Part shown: piece by piece, positions 6,248-15,247 of the stretch | Numbering within the stretch: position 1 is the stretch's first letter | Layout of the letters: every line of letters begins with the position of its first letter | Assembly: GCA_964461135.1 (NCBI GenBank) | Contig: CAYWTB010000060.1 | Span: forward strand, 1-27,757 | Source: RQOF01 sp964461135 | GTDB lineage: Bacteria; Calditrichota; Calditrichia; RBG-13-44-9 | Direction: 5' to 3' | DNA: 27,757 nt | Notes under the pieces: model-generated | Seen by the model: only the letters and a program-made list of their open reading frames with translations | What the model was told of the DNA's origin: nothing | Database searches by the model: none | Position numbers and translations under genes: made by a program

Positions 6248-8680
6248 TTAATCGTCCTCGCTGTAAATTACCCTCGCCACATCACTTACCAGATCACCTG
6301 AATCCAGTCGGATTAAATGAACACCCATGGTATTCCGTCCCGTAGAGCGAATATTACCGACATGGATCCGCAATAATACTCCCTTATTGGAAATCAGCAT
6401 CAGATCATCATCATCCACCACTTCCATGATTGATATCAGCCGCCCGGTTTTCTCCGAAACCTTGAATGTTTTGATCCCTTTGCCGGCACGGTGGGTAATG
6501 CGGTATTCTTTAATCTGGGTACGCTTCCCGAAGCCCTTTTCACTGACGGTTAGCAAGGTTCCTTCACGTTTAACCACTACCATACCGATGACGTGATCAT
6601 TCTTATTGAGGGAAATTCCATGGACTCCTGCCGTTACCCGTCCCATTTCCCGGACCTCTGATTCGTTAAAGCGGATCGCCATTCCCTCTGTTGTGGCCAG
6701 AACAACATTGCTGGAACCATCCGTCAGTCTCACCTCAATCAGTTCGTCCCCTGAATTTATTTTGATAGCATTAATACCATCACGGCGGGGATTTCCATAG
6801 GCGGAGAGCACAGTTTTCTTCACCAGGCCCCTGCGGGTGGCCATGATCAGATCAGCGTCATCGATGAAATCCTTGACTGTTACAAATGCCCTGATCTTCT
6901 CCTCTTTGCCTATCTGGATCATGTTTACAATAGCCCGACCCTTTCCGGCTTTGCCCACCTGGGGAAGTTCATGCACCTTCAGCCAGTAGCAACGGCCCAG
7001 ATTGGTGAAAAACAGGATATAGGCATGGGTAGAAGCTATAAAGAGATGCTCAATAAAATCTTCCCCTTTAGCCACAGCACCGGTGCTTCCCCGGGTATTT
7101 CTGTGCTGGCGTCGGTACCCGCTTACCGCGAATCGCTTGATAAATCCATCCCGCGAGATGGTGATAACCATATCCTCCTCCGCGATCATATCCTCTACCG
7201 AAAATTCCTCAAAATCCCTGACGATCTCTGTGCGGCGATCATCTCCATAGGTATCTTTTAATTCCAGCAGTTCATCCTTAATAATCTGAAGCTGCAGATT
7301 AATATTTGCCAGAATAGCGCGTAATCGTTCTATGGTTTGAATCACCTCCTTGTATTCGTTATCTATTTTTTCCCTTTCCAGGCCAGTCAACCGTTGTAAA
7401 CGCATATCCAGAATCGCTTTTGCCTGGATTTCTGAGAGGGAGAAGCGTTTCATCAGGTTTAGACGCGCCGTTTCGGCATCCCTTGATTTCTTAATCAAAG
7501 CGATAATCTCATCAATATTATCCAGTGCAATTTTCAGACCTTCCAGGATATGAGCCCGTTTTTCAGCTTCTGCCAGATCAAAGCGGGTACGTCGCAGTAT
7601 AACCTCATGCCGATGATTGATAAAGTACTGAATTATCTGACGGAGGGTAAGTACCCTGGGGACACCTTCCACCAGAGCCAGATTTATAATACCAAAAGTC
7701 ACCTGTAACTGGGTGTGTTTATAAAGCTGGTTTAATACTATTTCCGGCTGGGCTTCCCGTTTCAATTCAATAACCACACGGATTCCATCACGGTCGGATT
7801 CATCACGAATGTCCGAAATGCCATCGATCTTGCGATCATGTACCAGATCGGCCATTTTCTCTATCAGAGAAGCCTTATTAACCTGGTACGGCATTTCACT
7901 GATGATAATACTGCTGCGGTTGTTACTTCCGTGCTCCACAGTGGCACGTCCGCGCACAATAATTTTCCCACGGCCCGTTGTATATGCTTCCCTAATTCCA
8001 GCTGCCCCGAAAATAATTCCACCGGTTGGGAAGTCCGGACCGCTCATATGCCTCATGAGCTCCTCCACCGTAATATCGGGATTATCAATGGCTGCAACGA
8101 TAGCACCAACCACCTCTCTCAGATTATGGGGCGGAATATTGGTAGCCATACCCACGGCAATGCCCGACCCGCCATTACATAACAGATTCGGAAAGACTGC
8201 GGGCAAAACAATCGGTTCATTCAGTGTATCATCAAAATTTGGACGCCAGTCAACGGTGTCTTTGTTTAAATCACGTAAAATTTCACTGGAAATTCTGGCC
8301 ATCCTGACTTCTGTATACCTCATGGCCGCCGGGGAGTCGCCATCAATGGAGCCAAAATTTCCCTGCCCGTCAATCAGTGGATAGCGCATGGAGAAGTCCT
8401 GCACCAACCGTACAATCGTATCATATACTGCCGTATCCCCGTGAGGATGATATTTTCCCAGCACTTCACCCACAATCCGGGCGCTTTTTTTATAGGGCCT
8501 GTTGTAGTGCAGTCCCAGTTCGTTCATTCCGTAAAGCACTCTGCGATGAACTGGTTTCAAACCATCCCTCACATCGGGAAGCGCTCGGGAGACAATTACT
8601 GACATGGAGTAGTCCAGGTAGGAATCTTTCATCTCCTCTTCTATGTTAGTCGGCAGAATGCGTTGCCTTTGTAATTCCAT
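6248..8680 (-). CDS. gyrA: DNA gyrase subunit A
   Basis: Breakage-reunion subunit of gyrase (810 residues), which introduces negative supercoils with GyrB. Numbering coincides with E. coli in the N-terminus: catalytic Tyr122 in AAMRYTE, and the quinolone region GKYHPHGDTAVYD with Thr at position 83 (Ser in E. coli) and Asp87 kept. The tower and coiled-coil gate occupy residues to about 490. A six-bladed C-terminal beta-pinwheel follows, and the protein ends in the short acidic YSEDD. The GyrA-box heptapeptide, normally QRRGGKG, reads QHRNTRG at residues 525-531 (codons at 7088-7108), so two glycines are replaced. Position in a dnaN-recF-gyrB operon argues for gyrase rather than topoisomerase IV. 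A clear AGGAAA precedes the ATG; the gap to gyrB is 62 bases. Confidence 0.97.
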   Translation of the reverse strand: MELQRQRILPTNIEEEMKDSYLDYSMSVIVSRALPDVRDGLKPVHRRVLYGMNELGLHYNRPYKKSARIVGEVLGKYHPHGDTAVYDTIVRLVQDFSMRYPLIDGQGNFGSIDGDSPAAMRYTEVRMARISSEILRDLNKDTVDWRPNFDDTLNEPIVLPAVFPNLLCNGGSGIAVGMATNIPPHNLREVVGAIVAAIDNPDITVEELMRHMSGPDFPTGGIIFGAAGIREAYTTGRGKIIVRGRATVEHGSNNRSSIIISEMPYQVNKASLIEKMADLVHDRKIDGISDIRDESDRDGIRVVIELKREAQPEIVLNQLYKHTQLQVTFGIINLALVEGVPRVLTLRQIIQYFINHRHEVILRRTRFDLAEAEKRAHILEGLKIALDNIDEIIALIKKSRDAETARLNLMKRFSLSEIQAKAILDMRLQRLTGLEREKIDNEYKEVIQTIERLRAILANINLQLQIIKDELLELKDTYGDDRRTEIVRDFEEFSVEDMIAEEDMVITISRDGFIKRFAVSGYRRQHRNTRGSTGAVAKGEDFIEHLFIASTHAYILFFTNLGRCYWLKVHELPQVGKAGKGRAIVNMIQIGKEEKIRAFVTVKDFIDDADLIMATRRGLVKKTVLSAYGNPRRDGINAIKINSGDELIEVRLTDGSSNVVLATTEGMAIRFNESEVREMGRVTAGVHGISLNKNDHVIGMVVVKREGTLLTVSEKGFGKRTQIKEYRITHRAGKGIKTFKVSEKTGRLISIMEVVDDDDLMLISNKGVLLRIHVGNIRSTGRNTMGVHLIRLDSGDLVSDVARVIYSEDD

Positions 8681-8742
8681 AAGTATTTCCTGTTTTAAAT
8701 TCTGTTTTTATCTTTCAATTCAAATCCCGTTTCTAAATTGGC

Positions 8743-10665
8743 TCAGATATCCAGATTGCGCACATAACGGGCATTTTTTTCAATAAAATTCCTGCGGGGT
8801 TCCACCTGATCTCCCATCAGTGTACTGAAAATATGATCGGCTTCAGCCGCATTTTCCAGTGTAACCTGGAGCAACGTGCGTTTTTCGGGATTCATGGTGG
8901 TTTCCCATAACTGGTCCGGGTTCATTTCACCAAGTCCCTTATAGCGCTGGACATTTATTTTGGCTTCATTACCGTTTTTGCTGAAACGTTTGGAAATGTT
9001 TTCTTTTTCTTCCTCATCATAGGCATAAAGTTCTTCCTTTCCGTAAACCAGTTTATAAAGAGGCGGCTGGGCAATATAAATGTGACCCAGTTCGATCAGT
9101 TTGCGCATATGGCGGAAGAAAAATGTAAGCAGCAGTGTCCGGATATGGGAACCATCCACATCTGCGTCTGTCATGATGATAATTTTATAGTAGCGCAACC
9201 GCTCATATTCAAAATCTTCATCTCCTACTCCCGTTCCCATGGCGGTGATAATCGTTCTTATTTCATCATTTGCCAGTATTTTGTGTAAGCGGGCCTTTTC
9301 CACATTGAGGATTTTTCCCTTAAGGGGAAGGATGGCCTGGAAGCGGCGGTCCCGTCCCTGCTTGGCAGAACCACCTGCCGAATCACCCTCCACCAGGTAA
9401 ATCTCACACTGTTTTGGATCGCTTATACTGCAATCCGCCAGTTTACCGGGAAGTGTAGTACTCTCCAGGGCGCTCTTTCTGCGGGTAAGATCTCTGGCGT
9501 GCCGGGCTGCTTCACGGGATTGGGCTGCCGAGACATTCTTTTCAATTATTTTCCGTCCCACCGTGGGATTCTGTTCCAGAAATTCTGATAACTGATCATT
9601 AAATATGGACTCCACCACGCCCCGGACTTCACTATTTCCCAGCTTTGTCTTGGTCTGTCCCTCAAACTGCGGTTCGCCTACCTTTACACTTATTACTGCG
9701 GTCAGACCCTCACGGACATCATCTCCCTGCAACTGGATATTTTTCAACAGATTATTCTTGTTGCCGTAGTTATTCAATGACCGTGTAAGGGCTGCTTTAA
9801 AACCACTGAGATGTGTTCCGCCTTCAATGGTATTCACATTATTACAATAGGTAAAAATATTATCACTGTAGGAATCATTATACTCAAAAGCTATCTCTAC
9901 TTCAACGCCTTCGCGTTCTCCGTTCACATAAATAGGTTTATGAAGCCCGCTGCGGCTCTGGTCCAGATATTTAATAAATTCTATAAGACCTCCCTTATAA
10001 TGGAATTCTTCTGAATTTCCATCCCGTTGATCTTTCAGAATTAGACGCAGGCCCTTATTAAGAAAAGCTAGTTCCCGCATGTGGTTCGCCAGTGTGTCAA
10101 AATTATATTTGATTTTGGAAAAAATTCCTTCATCGGCCAAGAAATTGGTCTTGGTACCGGTAATCTTGGTTTTCCTTATTTTCTTTACCGGTGTTACCGG
10201 CAATCCTTTTTCATAACGCTGGAAATACACATCACCATCCCGAGAAACCTCCACCTCGCACCAGTCGGAAAGGGCATTCACCACTGACGCCCCCACTCCA
10301 TGCAATCCGCCCGAGACTTTATAGGTGGCGTGGTCAAATTTGCCCCCGGCATGCAACACCGTCATGATAACCTCCAGGGCGGACTTCTTCATGTCTTTGT
10401 GTCTGTCTACCGGAATTCCCCTGCCATCGTCTTCTACCGTGATACTTTCATCTTTATTAATTGTTACTTTAACTTTTGTGCAATATCCTGCCATGGCTTC
10501 ATCAATACTGTTGTCGACAATCTCATAGACCAGATGATGCAGACCGTGGGCAGTGGTATCTCCAATGTACATGGCCGGCCGGCGGCGCACAGCCTCCAGT
10601 CCTTTTAGAACCTGAATATTTTCTGCCGTGTAGGAGGAAAATGTTTTGTTATTATTTTCAGCCAT
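8743..10665 (-). CDS. gyrB: DNA gyrase subunit B
   Basis: ATPase and TOPRIM subunit of gyrase, 640 residues, the short form without the extra E. coli insert. The GHKL ATPase spans residues 1-220, with YEIVDNSIDEA, EDDGRGIPVD and GGLHGVGASVVNAL. The transducer has QTKTKLGN. The TOPRIM domain has YLVEGDSAGGSAKQGRDR (catalytic Glu) and MTDADVDGSHI (metal-binding DxD). The C-terminus holds QRYKGLGEMNPDQLWETTM and ends PRRNFIEKNARYVRNLDI. AGAGAGGATGTA precedes the ATG. The gene starts 11 bases after the dciA stop, inside the replication operon. No unusual features seen. Confidence 0.97.
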   Translation of the reverse strand: MAENNNKTFSSYTAENIQVLKGLEAVRRRPAMYIGDTTAHGLHHLVYEIVDNSIDEAMAGYCTKVKVTINKDESITVEDDGRGIPVDRHKDMKKSALEVIMTVLHAGGKFDHATYKVSGGLHGVGASVVNALSDWCEVEVSRDGDVYFQRYEKGLPVTPVKKIRKTKITGTKTNFLADEGIFSKIKYNFDTLANHMRELAFLNKGLRLILKDQRDGNSEEFHYKGGLIEFIKYLDQSRSGLHKPIYVNGEREGVEVEIAFEYNDSYSDNIFTYCNNVNTIEGGTHLSGFKAALTRSLNNYGNKNNLLKNIQLQGDDVREGLTAVISVKVGEPQFEGQTKTKLGNSEVRGVVESIFNDQLSEFLEQNPTVGRKIIEKNVSAAQSREAARHARDLTRRKSALESTTLPGKLADCSISDPKQCEIYLVEGDSAGGSAKQGRDRRFQAILPLKGKILNVEKARLHKILANDEIRTIITAMGTGVGDEDFEYERLRYYKIIIMTDADVDGSHIRTLLLTFFFRHMRKLIELGHIYIAQPPLYKLVYGKEELYAYDEEEKENISKRFSKNGNEAKINVQRYKGLGEMNPDQLWETTMNPEKRTLLQVTLENAAEADHIFSTLMGDQVEPRRNFIEKNARYVRNLDI

Positions 10666-10676
10666 TACATCCTCTC

Positions 10677-10961
10677 TTAATAAAATTTGATGTCTTTAAT
10701 AATACTCTTGCCAATTTTTCTGTTTAATTTCTGTATGATTTCATTTTTGAAGAAATGTAGTTCATTTCTCCACACCGGATCACTTACCCGCACGGAAAGA
10801 ATCCCTTCACTGATCCGGAATGGTTCGGTTTTTTCTGAAATTTCCTTTCCTACCGTCTGATCCCAGTAAACAATTGCCAGATTTTCCTCTATCCTGCCCT
10901 CGATGCCAATGCTTCGCAGGAACTGATGAATCAACTCGTTTAAAGGTTTTGTCTGGCTCAT
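10677..10961 (-). CDS. dciA: DciA (DUF721) family replicative helicase loader
   Basis: A 94-residue DUF721 protein. DciA is the widespread ancestral factor that helps load DnaB helicase in bacteria lacking DnaC or DnaI. Visible family signs are the N-terminal helix PLNELIHQFLRSIGIEGRIEE, the central VYWDQTVGKEISEKTEPFRISEGILSVRVSDPVWRNELHFFKNEII and a final KIGKSIIKDIKFY. The start overlaps the recF stop by four bases, implying translational coupling. Its place between recF and gyrB next to dnaN is a common arrangement near replication origins. The C-terminal disordered tail of some DciA proteins is absent. Confidence 0.85.
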   Translation of the reverse strand: MSQTKPLNELIHQFLRSIGIEGRIEENLAIVYWDQTVGKEISEKTEPFRISEGILSVRVSDPVWRNELHFFKNEIIQKLNRKIGKSIIKDIKFY

Positions 10962-12073
10962 ACCGCTTCCGATATTTTCACTCGACCCTGGTTAATCTCA
11001 TAAAAGAAGGTGTCTCCCGTCCACCGGTCAACTTTACCGAAAAAATAGGGAGAGGTGGTGGTAATGAAAACCTGTCCTATCCGGGAAAGGGTTGCAATCA
11101 TATTGGTAATTCTGCCGGAATCAAGTTCACCAAAGATATCGTCGAACAGCAAAATGGGAACCGCATTCTGAATGTTACCAAGGAACTGGTATTCCGCCAT
11201 TTTCAGAGCAATAATCAAGGTTTTGTGTTCTCCCTGGGATCCCACCCATCTCATCGGTTTTCCGTTAATCAGAAAAAGTATGTCATCACGGTGTGGTCCT
11301 ACTGTGGTGGCTTGAAGCTTCCTGTCTTTATCAAGTTGCTTTTCCAGCGCCGATTTAAAATTTCCCTGAATACTTTCAGCTTCTTTCAGCGGAAACGAAC
11401 ACTGATAAACCAGTTTAACCTTGTCCTGTCCTCCGCTTAACTGAACATAATAATCCTTTACCAGATAATCTAATTTTTTTACGGCTTCCAGTCTCTTCTC
11501 AATTACAGTAGCTCCCTGTTGTACCAGTGCTTCATCCCAGGACTGCAATAAACGGATATCAACATTCTCTTCCTGCAGCAGCGAGTTCCGCTGTTTCAGG
11601 GAACGGCGGTACTGGAGAAGTTGATGCAGATACAGCTGACTGGCCTGGGACAGCATGATATCAAGGAACTGTCGCCTTTTGTGAGGACCGTTTTGACTGA
11701 TCTGCAGGTCTGACGGGGCAAGTAATACAATGGGAATCTGACCGATATATTCAGAAAATTTCTGGACTTTTTGGTTGTTGTAATTCAACCGCTTCCCCTC
11801 CTGCGTTGAAAAAGCGATTGATGACACCATTTCTCTTCCCTGCTGAATGTTGAATTCGCCCTGAATTCTGAAATAATCCTCGCTGTTTAATATCAGATTC
11901 TGATCATTATTCGTTCGAAAACTCTTGGTCAGTGCCAGATAATAAATGCTTTCCAGAATATTGGTCTTTCCCTGTCCGTTCTTCCCAAAAAGGATATTTG
12001 TTCCTGGCTTAAATATGATGTCTTCTTTTTTATAGTTACGAAAATTGATTAGTTTTAAGTTGTTTAATATCAT
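10958..12073 (-). CDS. recF: DNA replication and repair protein RecF
   Basis: RecF is an SMC-like ABC ATPase that directs RecOR-mediated RecA loading at single-strand gaps. In its 371 residues one sees the N-terminal LNNLKLINFRNYKK, Walker A FGKNGQGKTNILESIYYLALTKSFR (about 30-55), a RecF signature APSDLQISQNGPHKRRQFLDIMLSQ, a coiled-coil arm, the ABC signature GSQGEHKTLIIALKMAE, and Walker B PILLFDDIFGELD followed by a D-loop. The ATG follows the dnaN stop with no gap, so translation is probably coupled. Overlaps dciA by four bases. Confidence 0.95.
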   Translation of the reverse strand: MILNNLKLINFRNYKKEDIIFKPGTNILFGKNGQGKTNILESIYYLALTKSFRTNNDQNLILNSEDYFRIQGEFNIQQGREMVSSIAFSTQEGKRLNYNNQKVQKFSEYIGQIPIVLLAPSDLQISQNGPHKRRQFLDIMLSQASQLYLHQLLQYRRSLKQRNSLLQEENVDIRLLQSWDEALVQQGATVIEKRLEAVKKLDYLVKDYYVQLSGGQDKVKLVYQCSFPLKEAESIQGNFKSALEKQLDKDRKLQATTVGPHRDDILFLINGKPMRWVGSQGEHKTLIIALKMAEYQFLGNIQNAVPILLFDDIFGELDSGRITNMIATLSRIGQVFITTTSPYFFGKVDRWTGDTFFYEINQGRVKISEAV

Positions 12074-13195
12074 TTACTCAGATTCCAACCGAACCGGCAT
12101 CAACAGCATAAGCTGTTCCTCGTCCTCGGGTGTTTCCACCGGGTTTGCCAGAACAGCATAATCCGGTCTCAGGAAACGCAGCTGTAATTTTTCCGTTGAG
12201 ATATGCCGCAGAATATCCTGCAGATATCTGGAGTTGAATGCGATTCGGAATTCTTCCCGGTTAAATTCACAGGAAATACGTTCCTGGGCCTCACCCCCGT
12301 AATCGACGTCCTCGGCATGCAGTTCCACATGCTGAGGTGTAATGTTGAGCACTACCTGTGATGTCAATGGATTGGAGAAAAGGCTTACCCGCTTTACTGA
12401 GGAATAAAACTCATCCGCATTCGCCAACATTTCAAACGGTGTTTCCTTGGGAATCACCCGTTCATAATCCACAAATGTTTCTTCAATCAATCGTGCAAAA
12501 AGCTGGGAGTCTTCCAATTCGAACAGGGCATGTTTTTTGCCGAAGTGAATGGTACTGCTGCCCTCACCGTCCAGATTCCGGAGAACAAAATTCAGGGAGC
12601 GGGTTGGTACAATTGCCATAATATTTTTCTGCGGCAAATTGACGCCTTTACAGGTCATTTTGGCCAGCCGGTGCCCGTCCGTGGCAACCGCCTCAATCTG
12701 ATCCGGAGTAATATTAAAGTATACACCGGTGAGGGCCGCTCTTAATTCATCTGTTGAACAGGCAAAAATGGTATTTTCAATCAATCTCCGGAACAAATCA
12801 TTTTTCAGTACCAGTTCCTGAACATCCTCTCCCAGCTCGGGTCGCTGGGGAAATTCAACCGGATTCACACCGGAAATTTTATAACGGCCAAAGTCTGAGG
12901 TCACCTTCATTCTGAACTGATCATCCACATCGAAATGCAATTCTATATTGGGTAATTCTCTTACAATATCGTGCAACAACCGTCCTGGAAGGGCAATCGA
13001 TCCTTCTTCTGTAATGGAAGCCGGTGCCCAGGACATCAGGGTAATTTCCAGATCTGTTCCCACCATTTTAAGGAGATTATCTTCGGTAAACATGAGAACA
13101 TTTTGAGTCATCATGAAGGTTGAACGTTGCGGAATAACATTAACCACCCGCTGAAGTGCATTGAAAATTTCATCCCTCATTACGGAAAATTTCAT
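12074..13195 (-). CDS. dnaN: DNA polymerase III beta subunit (sliding clamp)
   Basis: The clamp dimer encircles DNA and tethers the replicase. At 373 residues it has three clamp domains of standard length. Recognisable segments are MKFSVMRDEIFNALQRVVNVIPQRS at the start, GRLLHDIVRELPN, the central CSTDELRAALTGVYFN and VATDGHRLA of domain 2, FNSRYLQDIL of domain 3, and a C-terminal LLMPVRLE, the typical end of the family. The ATG at 13195 follows GGAGG with good spacing. It heads the minus-strand operon dnaN-recF-dciA-gyrB-gyrA. dnaA, which usually precedes dnaN, is not here; a cytochrome gene is divergent instead. Confidence 0.96.
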   Translation of the reverse strand: MKFSVMRDEIFNALQRVVNVIPQRSTFMMTQNVLMFTEDNLLKMVGTDLEITLMSWAPASITEEGSIALPGRLLHDIVRELPNIELHFDVDDQFRMKVTSDFGRYKISGVNPVEFPQRPELGEDVQELVLKNDLFRRLIENTIFACSTDELRAALTGVYFNITPDQIEAVATDGHRLAKMTCKGVNLPQKNIMAIVPTRSLNFVLRNLDGEGSSTIHFGKKHALFELEDSQLFARLIEETFVDYERVIPKETPFEMLANADEFYSSVKRVSLFSNPLTSQVVLNITPQHVELHAEDVDYGGEAQERISCEFNREEFRIAFNSRYLQDILRHISTEKLQLRFLRPDYAVLANPVETPEDEEQLMLLMPVRLESE

Positions 13196-13505
13196 ACCAG
13201 ATCCTCCATGTGAAAAAAGGTTATTAAATCCATATAAATTAATGAAAAATAAGCAATTTTACAAGCAAAAATAAACTCTCCGCTGCCTTTTCCACACAGG
13301 AAAATCAGATGAGTTGAATTTCCAAAAAATAGTGGTACGCGAAGCTGTACTCAACAAAAATCTATATTTTTTCTTTTTCTGTGCGGCAAAAAGCTGTCTG
13401 AATTTCAAGCTGAACAAATTATTATCAAATATGCTTGAATTTTTTGCCCCCTGTAATGTAATTTTAATAAAGTTTTTCACTCTAAATCAAAGCAGGGGTT
13501 TTTAT
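13196..13505. other. Divergent intergenic region before dnaN; candidate replication origin or origin remnant
   Basis: A 310-base gap between divergent dnaN and the seven-heme cytochrome gene. Two 9-mers fit the loose DnaA-box pattern TTWTNCACA: TTTTCCACA on the plus strand at 13288-13296, and TTTTTCACA on the minus strand at 13209-13217. Between them lies a very AT-rich stretch (13213-13275). Genes on each side point away from the region, as expected near an origin. dnaA is not adjacent, and two boxes are fewer than a typical oriC has. The region must in any case hold promoters for both flanking genes, but I could not fix clear hexamers. An upstream in-frame start at 13314 for the cytochrome gene is not credible. 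Confidence 0.35.
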
Positions 13506-15014
13506 ATGAAACTTAAATTACCACGTTCATCCCAAAACTGGCTTTCATTGATCGGCGCAACTATTGCCCTTATCAGCCTGTTCATGATTATTTTCCTCTT
13601 TGCCGTTACTGTGGTATTCGAACAGAGAGCTACTTATCTGGGACTCGTAATTTACATTCTGCTGCCCGTGGTTCTGGTTATCGGCCTCCTGCTGATTCCT
13701 GTCGGAATGTTTATCTGGTCACGGAAAGAACACAAGAAAAAGAAACCGTCTAAACCCATCTGGCCTAAAATTGATTTAAATGATGTTCATCACCGCAATG
13801 CTTTTTTTATTTTTGCTATAGGAACATCCGTTTTTCTCTTTCTTTCTGCAATCGGAAGCTACGAAGCGTTCCATTTCACAGAATCCAATACCTTTTGCGG
13901 AACACTCTGCCATAGTGTAATGAATCCCGAGTATACCGCTTACCAGCATTCACCGCACGCCCGGGTTAAATGTGTGGATTGCCATGTGGGACCGGGGGCT
14001 AACTGGTATGTGCGTTCAAAGCTATCAGGCTTGTATCAGGTGTATGCCACCCTGGCCAATGTTTATCCCAATCCAATTCCCACCCCCATTAAAAATCTGA
14101 GACCGGCACGGGCGGTATGCGAACAGTGCCATTGGCCTCAGAAATTTTACGCTTATTCCATCCAATACCAGACCCATTATCTGTCCGATACAGATAATAC
14201 ACCCTGGAATATTCGTCTGATATTAAAAATCGGATCAGAACACCCTGCTATGGGATTAATGGAAGGAATCCACTGGCATATTAATCCTCGGGTAAAAGTT
14301 GAATATAGAGCTACAGACAAGACCAGGGAAACTATTGCCTGGGTACGATTTACCAACCTTGAATCAGGAGAGGTAAAAGTGTTTCAGGATAAGGATAATC
14401 CTCTGGATAAAGCTCAAATGGACACTCTGGAGGTTCGGACCATGGATTGTATTGATTGTCATAATCGTCCCTCTCACCTGTATAATGCGCCCTCCCTGTT
14501 TGTCAATACAGAGATGAAAGGTGGGAATATTCCTACAAATCTGCCCGATATTAAAGCCGTGACGATGGATTTATGCTCGGAGACCTATCCCACCATGGAT
14601 TCCGCCATGACACATATCCAGCAGTATATTTCAAATTATTACCAGAGTAATTATCCGGATATATTTAAAACTAAATTTGAACTGGTTGAAGCAGCCATAA
14701 ACGGATTTCAGACTGCTTTTTCAAGAAACGTTTTCCCGGGTATGAAGGTGCGCTGGAGTGCATATCCCAATCATATCGGGCACCTTGAATTTAACGGCTG
14801 CTTCAGGTGTCATAACGGAATACATGCTACTGAAAAGGGGGGGGTTATCAGTAAGGATTGTAACTTATGCCATCTCATCAATGCCCAGGGAAACCCGGGT
14901 GATATGCGGGAAACCGATGTGAATGTGTCTCTGGAATTCAAACATCCGGTTGATATCGGAGAAGCCTGGAAAGAAAGCCTCTGCACCGACTGCCATACCG
15001 GTTTGAATCCCTGA
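13506..15014 (+). CDS. Seven-heme NapC/NirT family inner-membrane cytochrome c (ImcH-like)
   Basis: A 502-residue membrane-anchored quinol dehydrogenase candidate. Three membrane helices lie at about 13-38, 44-71 and 98-121. The periplasmic part has seven heme sites: an unusual CX3CH at 131-136 (CGTLCH), then CXXCH at 156, 205, 315, 432, 452 and 493. The segment SVMNPEYTAYQHSPHARVKCVDCHVGPGA is the NapC/NirT signature, with the Met likely near the quinol-site heme, followed by NLRPARAVCEQCHW. Three helices plus seven hemes and a NapC/NirT domain match the architecture I recall for Geobacter ImcH, which passes electrons from menaquinol to periplasmic cytochromes at higher acceptor potentials. 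The ATG at 13506 is preferred because AGGGG precedes it and a membrane anchor follows; 64 extra codons upstream read as noise. It is followed by a strong terminator, so it is a single-gene unit. Confidence 0.88.
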   Translation: MKLKLPRSSQNWLSLIGATIALISLFMIIFLFAVTVVFEQRATYLGLVIYILLPVVLVIGLLLIPVGMFIWSRKEHKKKKPSKPIWPKIDLNDVHHRNAFFIFAIGTSVFLFLSAIGSYEAFHFTESNTFCGTLCHSVMNPEYTAYQHSPHARVKCVDCHVGPGANWYVRSKLSGLYQVYATLANVYPNPIPTPIKNLRPARAVCEQCHWPQKFYAYSIQYQTHYLSDTDNTPWNIRLILKIGSEHPAMGLMEGIHWHINPRVKVEYRATDKTRETIAWVRFTNLESGEVKVFQDKDNPLDKAQMDTLEVRTMDCIDCHNRPSHLYNAPSLFVNTEMKGGNIPTNLPDIKAVTMDLCSETYPTMDSAMTHIQQYISNYYQSNYPDIFKTKFELVEAAINGFQTAFSRNVFPGMKVRWSAYPNHIGHLEFNGCFRCHNGIHATEKGGVISKDCNLCHLINAQGNPGDMRETDVNVSLEFKHPVDIGEAWKESLCTDCHTGLNP

Positions 15015-15039
15015 TAAAAAAAACATCATCAGACATAGT

Positions 15040-15078
15040 AATCCCGGGAATCTGTCTTTACCCGGGATTCTTTTTTTA
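15040..15078 (+). terminator. Strong rho-independent terminator after the seven-heme cytochrome gene
   Basis: A perfect nine-base stem, AATCCCGGG at 15040-15048 with CCCGGGATT at 15061-15069, a 12-base loop, then C and seven T. It separates the seven-heme gene from the 19-heme gene, so the two are independently transcribed. Confidence 0.9.
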
Positions 15079-15193
15079 TTCAAACACTAGATAATTGGAC
15101 GACCGGACATATCCCGCCGGGTGGTAATTCTACCGGAGGAAACGATTTTATCGCTGCTGTAAAATGAAATATAGTCAATAAGTTTTATCTCTT

Positions 15194-15210
15194 TTGGTGC
15201 ACGATCGGCA
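15194..15210 (+). promoter_or_regulatory. Weak candidate sigma54 (-24/-12) element
   Basis: TTGGTGCACGATCGGCA has GG and GC separated by exactly ten bases, as sigma54 promoters require, and keeps TTGG at -24. The remaining positions match TGGCAC-N5-TTGC poorly. It is considered only because a sigma54 activator is encoded downstream in this window. Confidence 0.2.
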
Positions 15211-15247
15211 AACCAGTAAGATCACCATATTCACAATCATTATTGTA

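Noticed and set aside
7809..8384. 191-codon plus-strand frame opposite gyrA
   Set aside because: It is antisense to the conserved breakage-reunion domain of gyrA, and its translation has no domain-like features.
10820..11440. 206-codon plus-strand frame opposite recF and dciA
   Set aside because: A shadow of conserved recF codons, with no start context or family resemblance.
13314..13505. N-terminal extension of the seven-heme cytochrome from a start at 13314
   Set aside because: The 64 extra codons overlap the AT-rich dnaN upstream region, show no signal or domain, and the ATG at 13506 has a ribosome site and begins the expected membrane anchor.
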